From an uncultured Clostridia bacterium (GTDB taxonomy: Bacteria > Bacillota > Clostridia > Oscillospirales > Ruminococcaceae), in assembly GCA_947631055.1 (NCBI GenBank), contig CANRJZ010000004.1:1-33728 (forward strand): a stretch of DNA of 33,728 nucleotides, read 5' to 3'. Every line of letters starts with the position of its first letter. Position 1 is the first letter of the stretch. This document shows, one piece after another, positions 8,833-16,815 of this stretch. The position numbers and the translations under genes were made by a program. The notes beneath the pieces were generated by a model. The model was not told the origin of the DNA, searched no databases, and saw only the letters and a list, made by a program, of their open reading frames with translations.

Positions 8833-9633
8833 ATGTCTGCGGAATTAAAAAACAGCCGGCTGCGGGAGGAAACATCAGAGACCGCTTCCGTATCCGCCGC
8901 TGTAGGAAGATATAACCGCGTCGGTATCCTTGATACTCTTCGCGGAACTGCCATAATTTTTGTGATGATATATCATCTGCTTTATGATCTGATCTTCTTT
9001 GCGGGAAAAGATATACCGTTCTTCTTTTCCGAAGGAATGGATATGATACATAATTTTTTTCTGACCGTGCTTTTCCTTGTGTCGGGCATATGCGCCGGAT
9101 TTTCGGGACATGTCCTGAAACGGGGAGCGGAATTGTTCCTTATGGGAGAGATACTTACGCTGGCAACGGCTGCTTTTTTTCCGGACGAACTTATAGTTTT
9201 CGGAGTGCTGTCGTGTTTCGGTATGTCAATGCTTATATATGGCATAATTTCTCCGGTAATGAAAAAATTGCCTCAGTTGGCTGTATTTGCCGTTTTTGCC
9301 GCTCTTTCAACGATATTTTTCAATTTCCACCGCGATGGGAGCCTGTTTTTTATAATTGACAGCATAAAGCTCGATCTTCCGAGAAATATATATCACCTTT
9401 ATCCTATAGGGATAACGTCGGCAGGATTTCGTTCGGCGGATTATTTCCCGCTGATACCTTACGGGTTTATCTTCCTTGCCGGAACGGGACTGTCCGGATC
9501 ATTTGCCGGAAAGGAGCTGCCGGAATTCCTTTACAAGATAAATTTGCCGATAGTGAACTTCTGCGGAAAATATTCTTTGTGGTTATATATTATTCATCAG
9601 CCGCTGTTTCTGGCAATTACATATTTTATGTGA
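8833..9633 (+). CDS. DUF1624 / heparan-alpha-glucosaminide N-acetyltransferase catalytic-like membrane protein
   Basis: RVGILDTLRGTAIIFVMIYHLLYDLIFF, multiple TM segments, C-terminal CGKYSLWLYIIHQP typical of the family. Confidence 0.8.
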   Translation: MSAELKNSRLREETSETASVSAAVGRYNRVGILDTLRGTAIIFVMIYHLLYDLIFFAGKDIPFFFSEGMDMIHNFFLTVLFLVSGICAGFSGHVLKRGAELFLMGEILTLATAAFFPDELIVFGVLSCFGMSMLIYGIISPVMKKLPQLAVFAVFAALSTIFFNFHRDGSLFFIIDSIKLDLPRNIYHLYPIGITSAGFRSADYFPLIPYGFIFLAGTGLSGSFAGKELPEFLYKINLPIVNFCGKYSLWLYIIHQPLFLAITYFM

Positions 9634-9644
9634 AAGGACGCTTT

Positions 9645-10505
9645 ATGGAAAATCTTACAAATATCAATGTAATAAAAAACATTATGGAACGCCATGGGTT
9701 TTCTTTCAGTAAAAGTCTCGGACAGAATTTTCTTGTCAATCCGTCCGTATGTCCTAAAATTGCCGAAATGGGAAACGCTTCGGAAGGCTGGGGAGTTCTG
9801 GAAATAGGCGCAGGGATCGGAGTTCTCACCAACGAACTTGCCAAAAGAGCCGATAAGGTGGCTGTGATAGAGATCGACGGCAGGCTGATACCGATACTGA
9901 AAGAGACTCTTGCCGAGCATAATAATATTGAAGTAATAAATGAAGATGTTATGAAAGCTGATCTTGCAGGGATAATAAAGGAAAATTTTGCCGGTCTTAA
10001 AGTTGCCGTGTGTGCTAACCTTCCGTATTATATAACATCTCCCGTGATAATGCTGCTCCTTGAAAGCAGACTGCCGATAGATTCGATAACCGTAATGGTA
10101 CAGAAGGAAGCCGGCAAACGCATATGCGCCGGAATGGGCACGCGTGAAGCCGGAGCCGTAACGGCGGCGGTAAGATATTATTCCGAACCGAAAATGCTTT
10201 TTGACGTTTCCCGCGGAAGTTTTATGCCTGCACCGAATGTGGATTCCTGCGTGATAAGGCTGGACGTGCGCAAAGAACCTGCCGTTCATGTGAAAGACGA
10301 AAAATTATTTTTCCGCACGGTGAGAGGAGCCTTTTCGCAGCGCAGGAAAAATCTTGCGAACAGTCTTTCTTCATCACTGGGTATGCCTAAGGAACTCGTA
10401 TCGGCTGCTATAGCGGAAGCGGGACTTGCGGAAAACGTGCGTCCGGAGCAGCTTTCGCTGGAAGAACTCGCCGCCGTTTCCGACTCGATTGCAAAATATT
10501 TATAA
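9645..10505 (+). CDS. rsmA: 16S rRNA (adenine(1518)-N(6)/adenine(1519)-N(6))-dimethyltransferase
   Basis: FSKSLGQNFLVNPSV, VLEIGAGIGVLTNELAKRA, ANLPYYITSPVIMLLLE. ATG 9645 has an SD (gaaagga); the track start at 9579 overlaps the preceding gene. Confidence 0.95.
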   Translation: MENLTNINVIKNIMERHGFSFSKSLGQNFLVNPSVCPKIAEMGNASEGWGVLEIGAGIGVLTNELAKRADKVAVIEIDGRLIPILKETLAEHNNIEVINEDVMKADLAGIIKENFAGLKVAVCANLPYYITSPVIMLLLESRLPIDSITVMVQKEAGKRICAGMGTREAGAVTAAVRYYSEPKMLFDVSRGSFMPAPNVDSCVIRLDVRKEPAVHVKDEKLFFRTVRGAFSQRRKNLANSLSSSLGMPKELVSAAIAEAGLAENVRPEQLSLEELAAVSDSIAKYL

Positions 10506-10579
10506 AACGAACATTTGTGCATACTGCATAATTTCTTCCAAGAAAATTTTCCCAATTATAAAAAAATAACAAAAACCAC

Positions 10580-10608
10580 TTGTTTTTATTCCGGAAATGG
10601 GTTATAAT
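10580..10608 (+). promoter_or_regulatory. Sigma-A-like promoter upstream of the IreB-family gene
   Basis: TTGTTT (10580-10585), 17-nt spacer, TATAAT (10603-10608). Confidence 0.55.
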
Positions 10609-10715
10609 ATTTATTGTAAGCACAGTATATTGTTTGTGGGGAATATTTTCCGTTAAGGGATATTATTCACGCTTATCCGATGACTGTAAAACTATCTTGC
10701 AAAGGAGTGTTATAA

Positions 10716-10964
10716 ATGAATAACGAACAGACAATGACATTTTCTGTCATAGAAGATAAAGAGGGCGAGATGAAAAAAAATCTTACGGCTATTTATGACG
10801 CTCTTAAAGAAAAGGGATATAATCCCATAAATCAGATAGTTGGTTATATTTTATCGGAAGACCCGACATACATAACCACATACAACAACGCCCGAAGTCT
10901 TATACGGCATATAGACCGTGATGAGCTTTTGCAGGCTCTCGTAAAGTCTTACCTCGGCGAATGA
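10716..10964 (+). CDS. IreB family regulatory phosphoprotein (UPF0297)
   Basis: 82 aa: ...[57 protein letters not shown] aaaggagtg. Confidence 0.93.
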   Translation: MNNEQTMTFSVIEDKEGEMKKNLTAIYDALKEKGYNPINQIVGYILSEDPTYITTYNNARSLIRHIDRDELLQALVKSYLGE

Positions 10965-11176
10965 ATGTTATGTGCGTTGTGTGCGGCGGAAGCGTGCAGG
11001 ACGCACTTTTATTTTGCCTGTAAAGATATGGCAGATCAATGTTTCCAAATTGAAATTAAATTGTAACCGTTTTGTAGTTTTATTTTGCCTCGGAATGTGC
11101 TAAAATATAGATGTAATAAATCAAGCGGCCGCAGTTTATAATAGTAATGTTCTTTAAAACGCATATGGAGGCTTTT

Positions 11177-11944
11177 ATGTTAAAAAAGATCATTACTGCT
11201 GTTATAGCTGCGGTGTGTATCGGGACGCTTTCTGTCAATGCGGCGGATATAAATTCTCTTGACAGGACCTGTCATGGCTATGGTCAGGGAAGAGAGGTCG
11301 ATGACTGCAACCGTCCGACAGGCGCTGCTGCTTTCAATGATGAATACGGCTGTTACGGCTGTAGGGCAATGCTTGATGATGACAAAAAAATATGTCTTAC
11401 TTTCGATCAGGGATATGAAAACGGCTATACCGGACAGATCCTTGATACGCTTAAAGAAAAGAATGTCAGGGCGGTATTCTTTCTCACCGGAGATTACGCC
11501 AAGCGGAACGAAAAACTCGTCCGCAGAATGATAGATGAAGGTCATATCATCGGAAATCATGGAATGGAACATTTATCTTTGCCGTCTCTTTCAATAGAAG
11601 ATGCTGAAAATGAGATAATGTCGCTCCATGAATTCGTCAAGGAAAAATACGGCTGTGAAATGCAGTATTTCCGTCCGCCATGCGGGGAATATTCAGAACA
11701 GTCTATGGCAATATGCCAAAAGCTTGGTTACAAGACTTTGCTGTGGAGCTTTGCTTACGAGGACTGGAACGTAAATTCTCAGCCGGATCCGTCGGCAGCT
11801 TTCAAGCGCGTCTCTGAGGCGGCGCACGGCGGAGAGATATGTCTTCTGCACAGTGTTTCCGCGACAAATGCGGAGATACTTCCAAAGGTGATCGACAGCT
11901 TCAGGGAACAGGGCTTTGAGCTTGGACTTCCCGATGAAGAGTAA
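11177..11944 (+). CDS. PdaA-like polysaccharide deacetylase (delta-lactam-biosynthetic de-N-acetylase type)
   Basis: Signal peptide MLKKIITAVIAAVCIGTLSVNA; KICLTFDQGYENGYTGQILDTLKEKNVRAVFFLTGDY; GNHGMEHLSL; RPPCGEYSEQS. SD GGAGG at ~11167. Confidence 0.88.
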   Translation: MLKKIITAVIAAVCIGTLSVNAADINSLDRTCHGYGQGREVDDCNRPTGAAAFNDEYGCYGCRAMLDDDKKICLTFDQGYENGYTGQILDTLKEKNVRAVFFLTGDYAKRNEKLVRRMIDEGHIIGNHGMEHLSLPSLSIEDAENEIMSLHEFVKEKYGCEMQYFRPPCGEYSEQSMAICQKLGYKTLLWSFAYEDWNVNSQPDPSAAFKRVSEAAHGGEICLLHSVSATNAEILPKVIDSFREQGFELGLPDEE

Positions 11945-12047
11945 ATGTGCTATTCATTGTAAGGGATAGATCCCTTTTAATGATATTTCTCGGCTTGCCG
12001 ATGCAGACGGTAAGCTTCCGAGTCTCTCCTTGTTTTATTTTCTTTGA

Positions 12048-12084
12048 AGGCGGAACTGCGCTAACAGTTCCGCCTGTTTTCTTT
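12048..12084 (+). terminator. Intrinsic terminator
   Basis: AGGCGGAACTG-cgctaa-CAGTTCCGCCTgttttcttttt. Confidence 0.8.
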
Positions 12085-12088
12085 TTGG

Positions 12089-12194
12089 GCAGGCTGAGGC
12101 AGGCTGAGCCTGCACGCGTATATCCTCTTATAAGATAGCGCGGGTAATAATATTATTCTTGGACTATTTTATTATAGTTAGGTAAATTATAATA
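12089..12194. repeat. Dispersed intergenic repeat, copy C
   Basis: GCAGGCTGAGCCTGC palindrome then GCGTATATCCTCTTATAAGATAGCGCGGGTAATAATATTATTCTTGGACTATTTTATTATAGTTAGGTAAATTATAATA. Confidence 0.85.
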
Positions 12195-12228
12195 AAAGAA
12201 TTCCCGCTGTATAAGCGGGAATTCTTTT
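12194..12228. terminator. Bidirectional intrinsic terminator
   Basis: AAAAGAATTCCCGCT-gtata-AGCGGGAATTCTTTT, 15-bp perfect stem, directly abutting repeat copy C. Confidence 0.85.
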
Positions 12229-12234
12229 ATGGCG

Positions 12235-12897
12235 TTATTCTATGCATATTTCACAGGGCTCGTAATATCCGTTTTGTATATCTTCATTCGTAAGCCGCCG
12301 TTTATTGCTTTTATCCTTGATTATGTAACAGTCTTCCGTATGATATTTTGTTCCCGAATCGGTCACGTAATATTTCCCGTAATATTTTTGCTCCATAGCT
12401 TCATATACGGATACGGCGGCGGTAACTGCTGTCAATATGACCACAACAGTACAAAAAAGAGTCAGGAGCTTATGTTTAGCCAATTTACGGCGTACCCGCG
12501 TAAAAATATTCGGGTTGAGAAGCTTGTGAACAAATTCGTTGGCTTCGTATTCTTCGGTAACATCTTTGCCGATGACAGGAGATGTACTGAGATGACCGCA
12601 GAAAATATGCCCCGTCTCATGCGCAAGAACTATGCATTTTTCCTCTTCGGAAAGACCTTCATTCACGAATACTATTCTGTAATTGCTGTCCGCATATGTA
12701 AAACCGCGGGAATTGTCGGCATAGTTCCGTAATTTCAGTTCGCTGATAATGGTATCGGAATCTTCATTGCTGCCGAATTCGGCTACTATATATCCAAGCT
12801 GTTCAAGGATATTTTTAAGAGTATCCGAGTTTATCCCGGCAGGACGGTATTTGTTCAGGAACTCCTTGGCTTTGATGCTTCCGTTATTTTTTGACAT
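12235..12897 (-). CDS. Membrane-anchored ImmA/IrrE-family metallo-endopeptidase with C-terminal Cys/His module
   Basis: CIVLAHETGHIFCGHL (HExxH), VTEEYEANEF; RVRRKLAKHK followed by one TM (LLTLFCTVVVILTAVTAAVSV); C-terminal GTKYHTEDCYII...GYYEPCEICIE. Confidence 0.85.
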   Translation of the reverse strand: MSKNNGSIKAKEFLNKYRPAGINSDTLKNILEQLGYIVAEFGSNEDSDTIISELKLRNYADNSRGFTYADSNYRIVFVNEGLSEEEKCIVLAHETGHIFCGHLSTSPVIGKDVTEEYEANEFVHKLLNPNIFTRVRRKLAKHKLLTLFCTVVVILTAVTAAVSVYEAMEQKYYGKYYVTDSGTKYHTEDCYIIKDKSNKRRLTNEDIQNGYYEPCEICIE

Positions 12898-13048
12898 ATT
12901 TTACGACCTTCCCCGAAAAGCAACGGGTATACCCCTTTCAGCGTTAATGCCGCTTATTATAAAACGGAATTATATACTATTCTGTGGTTTATGCTCGCTA
13001 AGCGCATATCAGACCGCAAATGTTTTACGGTCTGATACAGGGCGGATA

Positions 13049-13597
13049 TTATTTGCCTATCCTGCGGCCTCTCATCTTTTTGATAACGCCGTCTACTTTT
13101 TCACTGCGGGAAGGCTTTTTCATAAAGTTCATTCCGTCAAAAGACTTGACGACCGATTCGCCGGTCTGATTGGTGCAGCGGGCATATTCGATCATTATAA
13201 GCGTTTTGATCGTAGTCAGGGCGTTTTCATCAAGTTTGTTGAATACGTCCGGATAATTTTCTGAAAGCTTGAGCATCATTTCATCGGTAGCTGTATCTTC
13301 CGAGTTTATGCCGGCAATAAACTTGTGCGGGAAAGCGTCGCTGCCTCTTATAAGATCTCTGGTCTCGGACTTGTTGTCAAAATAGAAGATAAGCGAAAGG
13401 TAAGTATTCCAGCCCATAGGTCTGTCGCTGCGTTCGATGGCTCCGTAAGTCTGCCTTGAAACTCCTATTATGCTGGCGAGATCGTCCTGTGATACTCCCG
13501 CCTTCATTCTAAGAAACGGAAGATCGGATCGGAGTTCGGCAATATACTTCTTTTTCTCTGCCTCGGATATGATCGTTTTCAGTAAACGCTGTTCCAT
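13049..13597 (-). CDS. XRE-family helix-turn-helix regulator
   Basis: LRMKAGVSQDDLASIIGVSRQTYGAIERSDRPMGWNTYLSLIFYF; SD GAGGTG upstream of ATG. Confidence 0.88.
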   Translation of the reverse strand: MEQRLLKTIISEAEKKKYIAELRSDLPFLRMKAGVSQDDLASIIGVSRQTYGAIERSDRPMGWNTYLSLIFYFDNKSETRDLIRGSDAFPHKFIAGINSEDTATDEMMLKLSENYPDVFNKLDENALTTIKTLIMIEYARCTNQTGESVVKSFDGMNFMKKPSRSEKVDGVIKKMRGRRIGK

Positions 13598-13619
13598 AAT
13601 AACACCTCACAATTATTTT

Positions 13620-13637
13620 AAGTAAAAAATATTACTT
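13620..13637. promoter_or_regulatory. Candidate operator, inverted repeat AAGTAA-N6-TTACTT
   Basis: Lies between the XRE promoter -10 and the XRE start codon, near the predicted transcription start. Confidence 0.4.
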
Positions 13638-13645
13638 CGCTCATA

Positions 13646-13674
13646 ATTATACATTGGGTACTGCAAAATATCAA
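13646..13674 (-). promoter_or_regulatory. Sigma-A-like promoter for the XRE-ImmA operon
   Basis: On the minus strand: TTGATA, 17-nt spacer, TATAAT. Confidence 0.7.
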
Positions 13675-13781
13675 TGTTTTTTCGCGTAATTTTACAAAAT
13701 ATTTACATTTTTTGTTTGCGCATATGCTGCTTGACGGCAAAAGCCATAATTTTTTTGAGTTCTTCTGCGTATAATATTATT

Positions 13782-14750
13782 ATGAAGAGCATAAAAAAAG
13801 AAATTTCAAGACCGGACGTTTTTATAATCGGCGCAGGTCCGGCAGGCATAACTGCGGCAATCTATGCCGCAAGAGCAGGACTTTCCGCGGTCATATCGGA
13901 AAATTCGGTGGTAGGCGGACAGATATCGCAGAGCAGTATGGTGGGCAATTATCCCGGATTTGAAAATATTACCGGTGCGGAGCTTGCCGAAAAATTCCGC
14001 GGACATCTGTATTCCCTCGGAATGCAGATAGAAGAGTTTGATCCTATCGAACGTGCAGAGTTTTCGCACGGAGAAAAAAGGATCTTCACCGGAACTCATA
14101 TTTACGAACCGTTATCGGTGATAATAGCTTCAGGAGCGTCACCGAGAAAACTTCCTCTTAAAGACGCGGAAAAATTTGAAGGAAGGGGGATCCATTACTG
14201 TGCGCTGTGCGACGGGAACGCATATAAGGGTATGAACGTAGGCGTTGTCGGAGGAGGGAGCGCAGCTGCCGAGGAAGCACTATATCTTTCCGGTATTGCG
14301 GAAAAGGTCGTTGTTATCAGGAGAAAAAATTATTTCCATGCCGAAAAACCTCTTGTAGATAAAATGGAAAGGACTCCCAATATAGATGTTCTTTACAATA
14401 CGGATATCGTAGGTCTCCAAGGAGAAAAATTTCTTAGCGGCGTCCGCTTAAAGGACGTTTCTTCACCGGAGGGAAGACGCTATGATATCCCTTTGTCGGC
14501 GCTGTTCGTGTATATCGGCAGAGAGCCGGGCACGGAACTTTTCGGGAAAAGCATAACTCTTGATCGGTATGGATATATTATTACCGACGAGGATATGAGG
14601 ACTGATATAGACGGAGTATTTGCTGCCGGAGATGTGCGGGCAAAACGTTACAGGCAGATAGTTACCGCCGTTTCGGACGGCGCTGCCGCAGCACTTAGTG
14701 CAGAAAGATATATTTCCGGTCAGACCTCTTTATTACAAAAGGAGAATTAA
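13782..14750 (+). CDS. Thioredoxin reductase-like flavoprotein
   Basis: FIIGAGPAGITAAIYAARAG (FAD), CALCDG redox motif, VGVVGGGSAAAEEALYLS, GVFAAGDVRAKRYRQIVTAVSDGAAAAL. ATG at 13782 chosen; the upstream part of the track ORF is not protein-like. Confidence 0.88.
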   Translation: MKSIKKEISRPDVFIIGAGPAGITAAIYAARAGLSAVISENSVVGGQISQSSMVGNYPGFENITGAELAEKFRGHLYSLGMQIEEFDPIERAEFSHGEKRIFTGTHIYEPLSVIIASGASPRKLPLKDAEKFEGRGIHYCALCDGNAYKGMNVGVVGGGSAAAEEALYLSGIAEKVVVIRRKNYFHAEKPLVDKMERTPNIDVLYNTDIVGLQGEKFLSGVRLKDVSSPEGRRYDIPLSALFVYIGREPGTELFGKSITLDRYGYIITDEDMRTDIDGVFAAGDVRAKRYRQIVTAVSDGAAAALSAERYISGQTSLLQKEN

Positions 14751-14751
14751 A

Positions 14752-14982
14752 ATGATAAAAGTATTTTCATCGGACGGCTGCGGGTATTGCGCAAAGCTCA
14801 AAGCATACCTTGACAGCAAAAATGTGGACTATGAGGTGATAGACGTTGATGAATCACGCGAAAATTACGAAAAACTTGTTGAGATATCCGGTCAGACAGG
14901 CATACCTGTGGCGGTATCTGACAGCGGCAATTATGTTATAGGCTTCGATAAGCCTAAGATAGACAGTATGCTTGGAATATGA
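14752..14982 (+). CDS. Glutaredoxin-family protein
   Basis: IKVFSSDGCGYCAKLKAYLDSKNVDYEVIDVDE, QTGIPVAV; SD aaaggag; next to the TrxR-like gene. Confidence 0.88.
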   Translation: MIKVFSSDGCGYCAKLKAYLDSKNVDYEVIDVDESRENYEKLVEISGQTGIPVAVSDSGNYVIGFDKPKIDSMLGI

Positions 14983-15066
14983 GACACAGCAAATGCAGTG
15001 TTCAGGGTCAGAAGCTGAGATAAAGGAATATAAAGATCGTGACAAAGCAAAATAAAAAAATATCTC

Positions 15067-15095
15067 TTGACAAAAGCATTTTCATATGTTACAAT
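15067..15095 (+). promoter_or_regulatory. Sigma-A-like promoter for the T-box/tyrS transcript
   Basis: TTGACA (15067-15072), 17-nt spacer, TACAAT (15090-15095). Confidence 0.75.
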
Positions 15096-15101
15096 GTTTT
15101 C

Positions 15102-15344
15102 ATATCAAAATGCTGTGAAGTGAAGAAGTAACCGTCTGCGATCCGTTTCAGAGAGTCCTTGGCAGGTGAAAAAGGATAACGGAACTTTCGGCGAATACAT
15201 CACGGAGCTTGTACCCTGAACCTACAGTAAGGGTATGCGGTCAACGCCCGTTAAAACGTTCAAAGGTCGGGTAATACCCGATAAATTGAGGTGGTACCGC
15301 GGTCATTTCGCCCTCTGCATATCAGCAGTGGGCGTTTATTTTTT
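15102..15344 (+). ncRNA. T-box leader, predicted tyrosine-specific
   Basis: Stem I signatures (CAGAGAGTCCTTGGCAGGTGAAAAAGG), specifier GAA-TAC-A (TAC at 15196-15198), T-box GAGGTGGTACCGCGG (15288-15302), terminator CGCCCtCTGC...GCAGtGGGCG + T-tract (15309-15344); tyrS downstream. Confidence 0.93.
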
Positions 15345-15491
15345 GCGGGATCTGTTGAAAGGCTGTGATATAAGTGAGATCATTATTTGATTTCATGGTT
15401 TATGAAAAAATTTACGGGACACAAAAATATTAATGCAGCACTGCAAAATAGTTTTGAATGCTGCCTTAAATAAAAAGTTAGGAGAATTATT

Positions 15492-16706
15492 ATGACTTTA
15501 TATGATGAATTGGTCGCAAGAGGTCTTATAGCTCAGGTGACAGACGAAGAAGAGATCAAAAAAATGATAAACGAGGGAAAAGCTACATTCTATATCGGCT
15601 TTGACCCGACGGCGGACAGTCTCCATGTAGGACATTTTATGGCGCTTTGTCTTATGAAACGCTTGCAGATGGCGGGAAACCGTCCTATTGCCCTGCTGGG
15701 AGGCGGAACAGGCATGATAGGCGATCCGTCGGGAAAATCAGATATGAGAAAAATGCTCACTAAAGAGGACATCGATCATAATATCGAGTGCTTTAAAAAG
15801 CAGATGAGCCGTTTTATTGACTTTTCCGACGGAAAAGCCATAATGGTGAACAACGCCGACTGGCTCATGGATCTTAATTATATCGACGTCCTGCGTGAAG
15901 TAGGAGCTTGTTTCTCGGTAAATAAAATGCTTACATTCGAGTGCTATAAGCAGAGAATGGAACGGGGACTGACATTCCTTGAATTCAACTATATGATAAT
16001 GCAGAGCTATGACTTCTATATGCTTTTCCAGAAGTACGGCTGCAATATGCAGTTCGGCGGCGACGATCAATGGGCAAATATGCTTGGCGGTACGGAACTT
16101 ATCCGCAAAAAGCTCGGCAAGGACGCTCATGCTATGACTATCACTCTGCTGCTCAATTCTGAAGGCAAAAAAATGGGCAAGACCGAAAAGGGCGCGGTAT
16201 GGCTTGATCCGGAAAAGACAAGCCCCTATGATTTTTATCAGTATTGGAGGAACGTTGCCGATGCGGACGTTATGAAGTGTATCCGTATGCTGACATTCCT
16301 GCCTATTGAGGAAATAGAAGCCATGTCTGATTGGGAAGGAAGTCAGCTCAACAAGGCAAAGGAAATACTGGCATTCGAGCTGACAAAACTTGTCCACGGT
16401 GAGGAAGAAGCCGTCAAGGCGCAGGAAGGCGCAAAGGCGCTTTTCGGAGGTTCGGGCAATACCGAAAATATGCCGTTTACGGAGTTGTCTGCGGCGGATA
16501 TTCCCGATGAAGGGATAAACATTGTTGATCTTCTGGTAAAGACATCTCTTGCGTCCTCCAAGAGCGAGGCTCGCCGGCTTGTACAGCAGGGAGGGATCTC
16601 CGTTGATGATGTCAGGATATCCGCTCCGGAAAGTCTTATAAAAATAGAGACGGAAGTTATTATCAAAAAGGGCAAAAAGATCTTCCATAAAGCAGTAAGA
16701 GTCTGA
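15492..16706 (+). CDS. tyrS: Tyrosyl-tRNA synthetase
   Basis: [16 protein letters not shown] (HIGH motif), [26 protein letters not shown] (KMSKS variant), C-terminal S4 domain; downstream of Tyr T-box. Confidence 0.95.
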   Translation: MTLYDELVARGLIAQVTDEEEIKKMINEGKATFYIGFDPTADSLHVGHFMALCLMKRLQMAGNRPIALLGGGTGMIGDPSGKSDMRKMLTKEDIDHNIECFKKQMSRFIDFSDGKAIMVNNADWLMDLNYIDVLREVGACFSVNKMLTFECYKQRMERGLTFLEFNYMIMQSYDFYMLFQKYGCNMQFGGDDQWANMLGGTELIRKKLGKDAHAMTITLLLNSEGKKMGKTEKGAVWLDPEKTSPYDFYQYWRNVADADVMKCIRMLTFLPIEEIEAMSDWEGSQLNKAKEILAFELTKLVHGEEEAVKAQEGAKALFGGSGNTENMPFTELSAADIPDEGINIVDLLVKTSLASSKSEARRLVQQGGISVDDVRISAPESLIKIETEVIIKKGKKIFHKAVRV

Positions 16707-16730
16707 ACAGATCATAACTATTAATATTTT

Positions 16731-16763
16731 GAGCGGCAGAGAATATCTCTGCCGCTCGTTTTG
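16731..16763. terminator. Intrinsic terminator
   Basis: GAGCGGCAGAGA-ata-TCTCTGCCGCTCgttttgt. Confidence 0.8.
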
Positions 16764-16815
16764 TATAGGTATTATCAACATTATTTCAGTACAGGAAACA
16801 TATCTGTGACCTGCT

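Noticed and set aside
12229-12732. 167-aa plus-strand ORF opposite the ImmA-like gene
   Set aside because: The minus strand encodes the HExxH protein with a promoter and operon partner; plus-strand frame has no SD or motif.
12235-13597. XRE + ImmA as a type II toxin-antitoxin (HigBA/RES-Xre/COG2856-like) or prophage immunity module
   Set aside because: No toxin fold, integrase or phage genes nearby; the TM and ectodomain argue for signalling. Kept as a finding, not called TA.
15738-16781. 347-aa minus-strand ORF opposite tyrS
   Set aside because: Antisense shadow of a confident tyrS.
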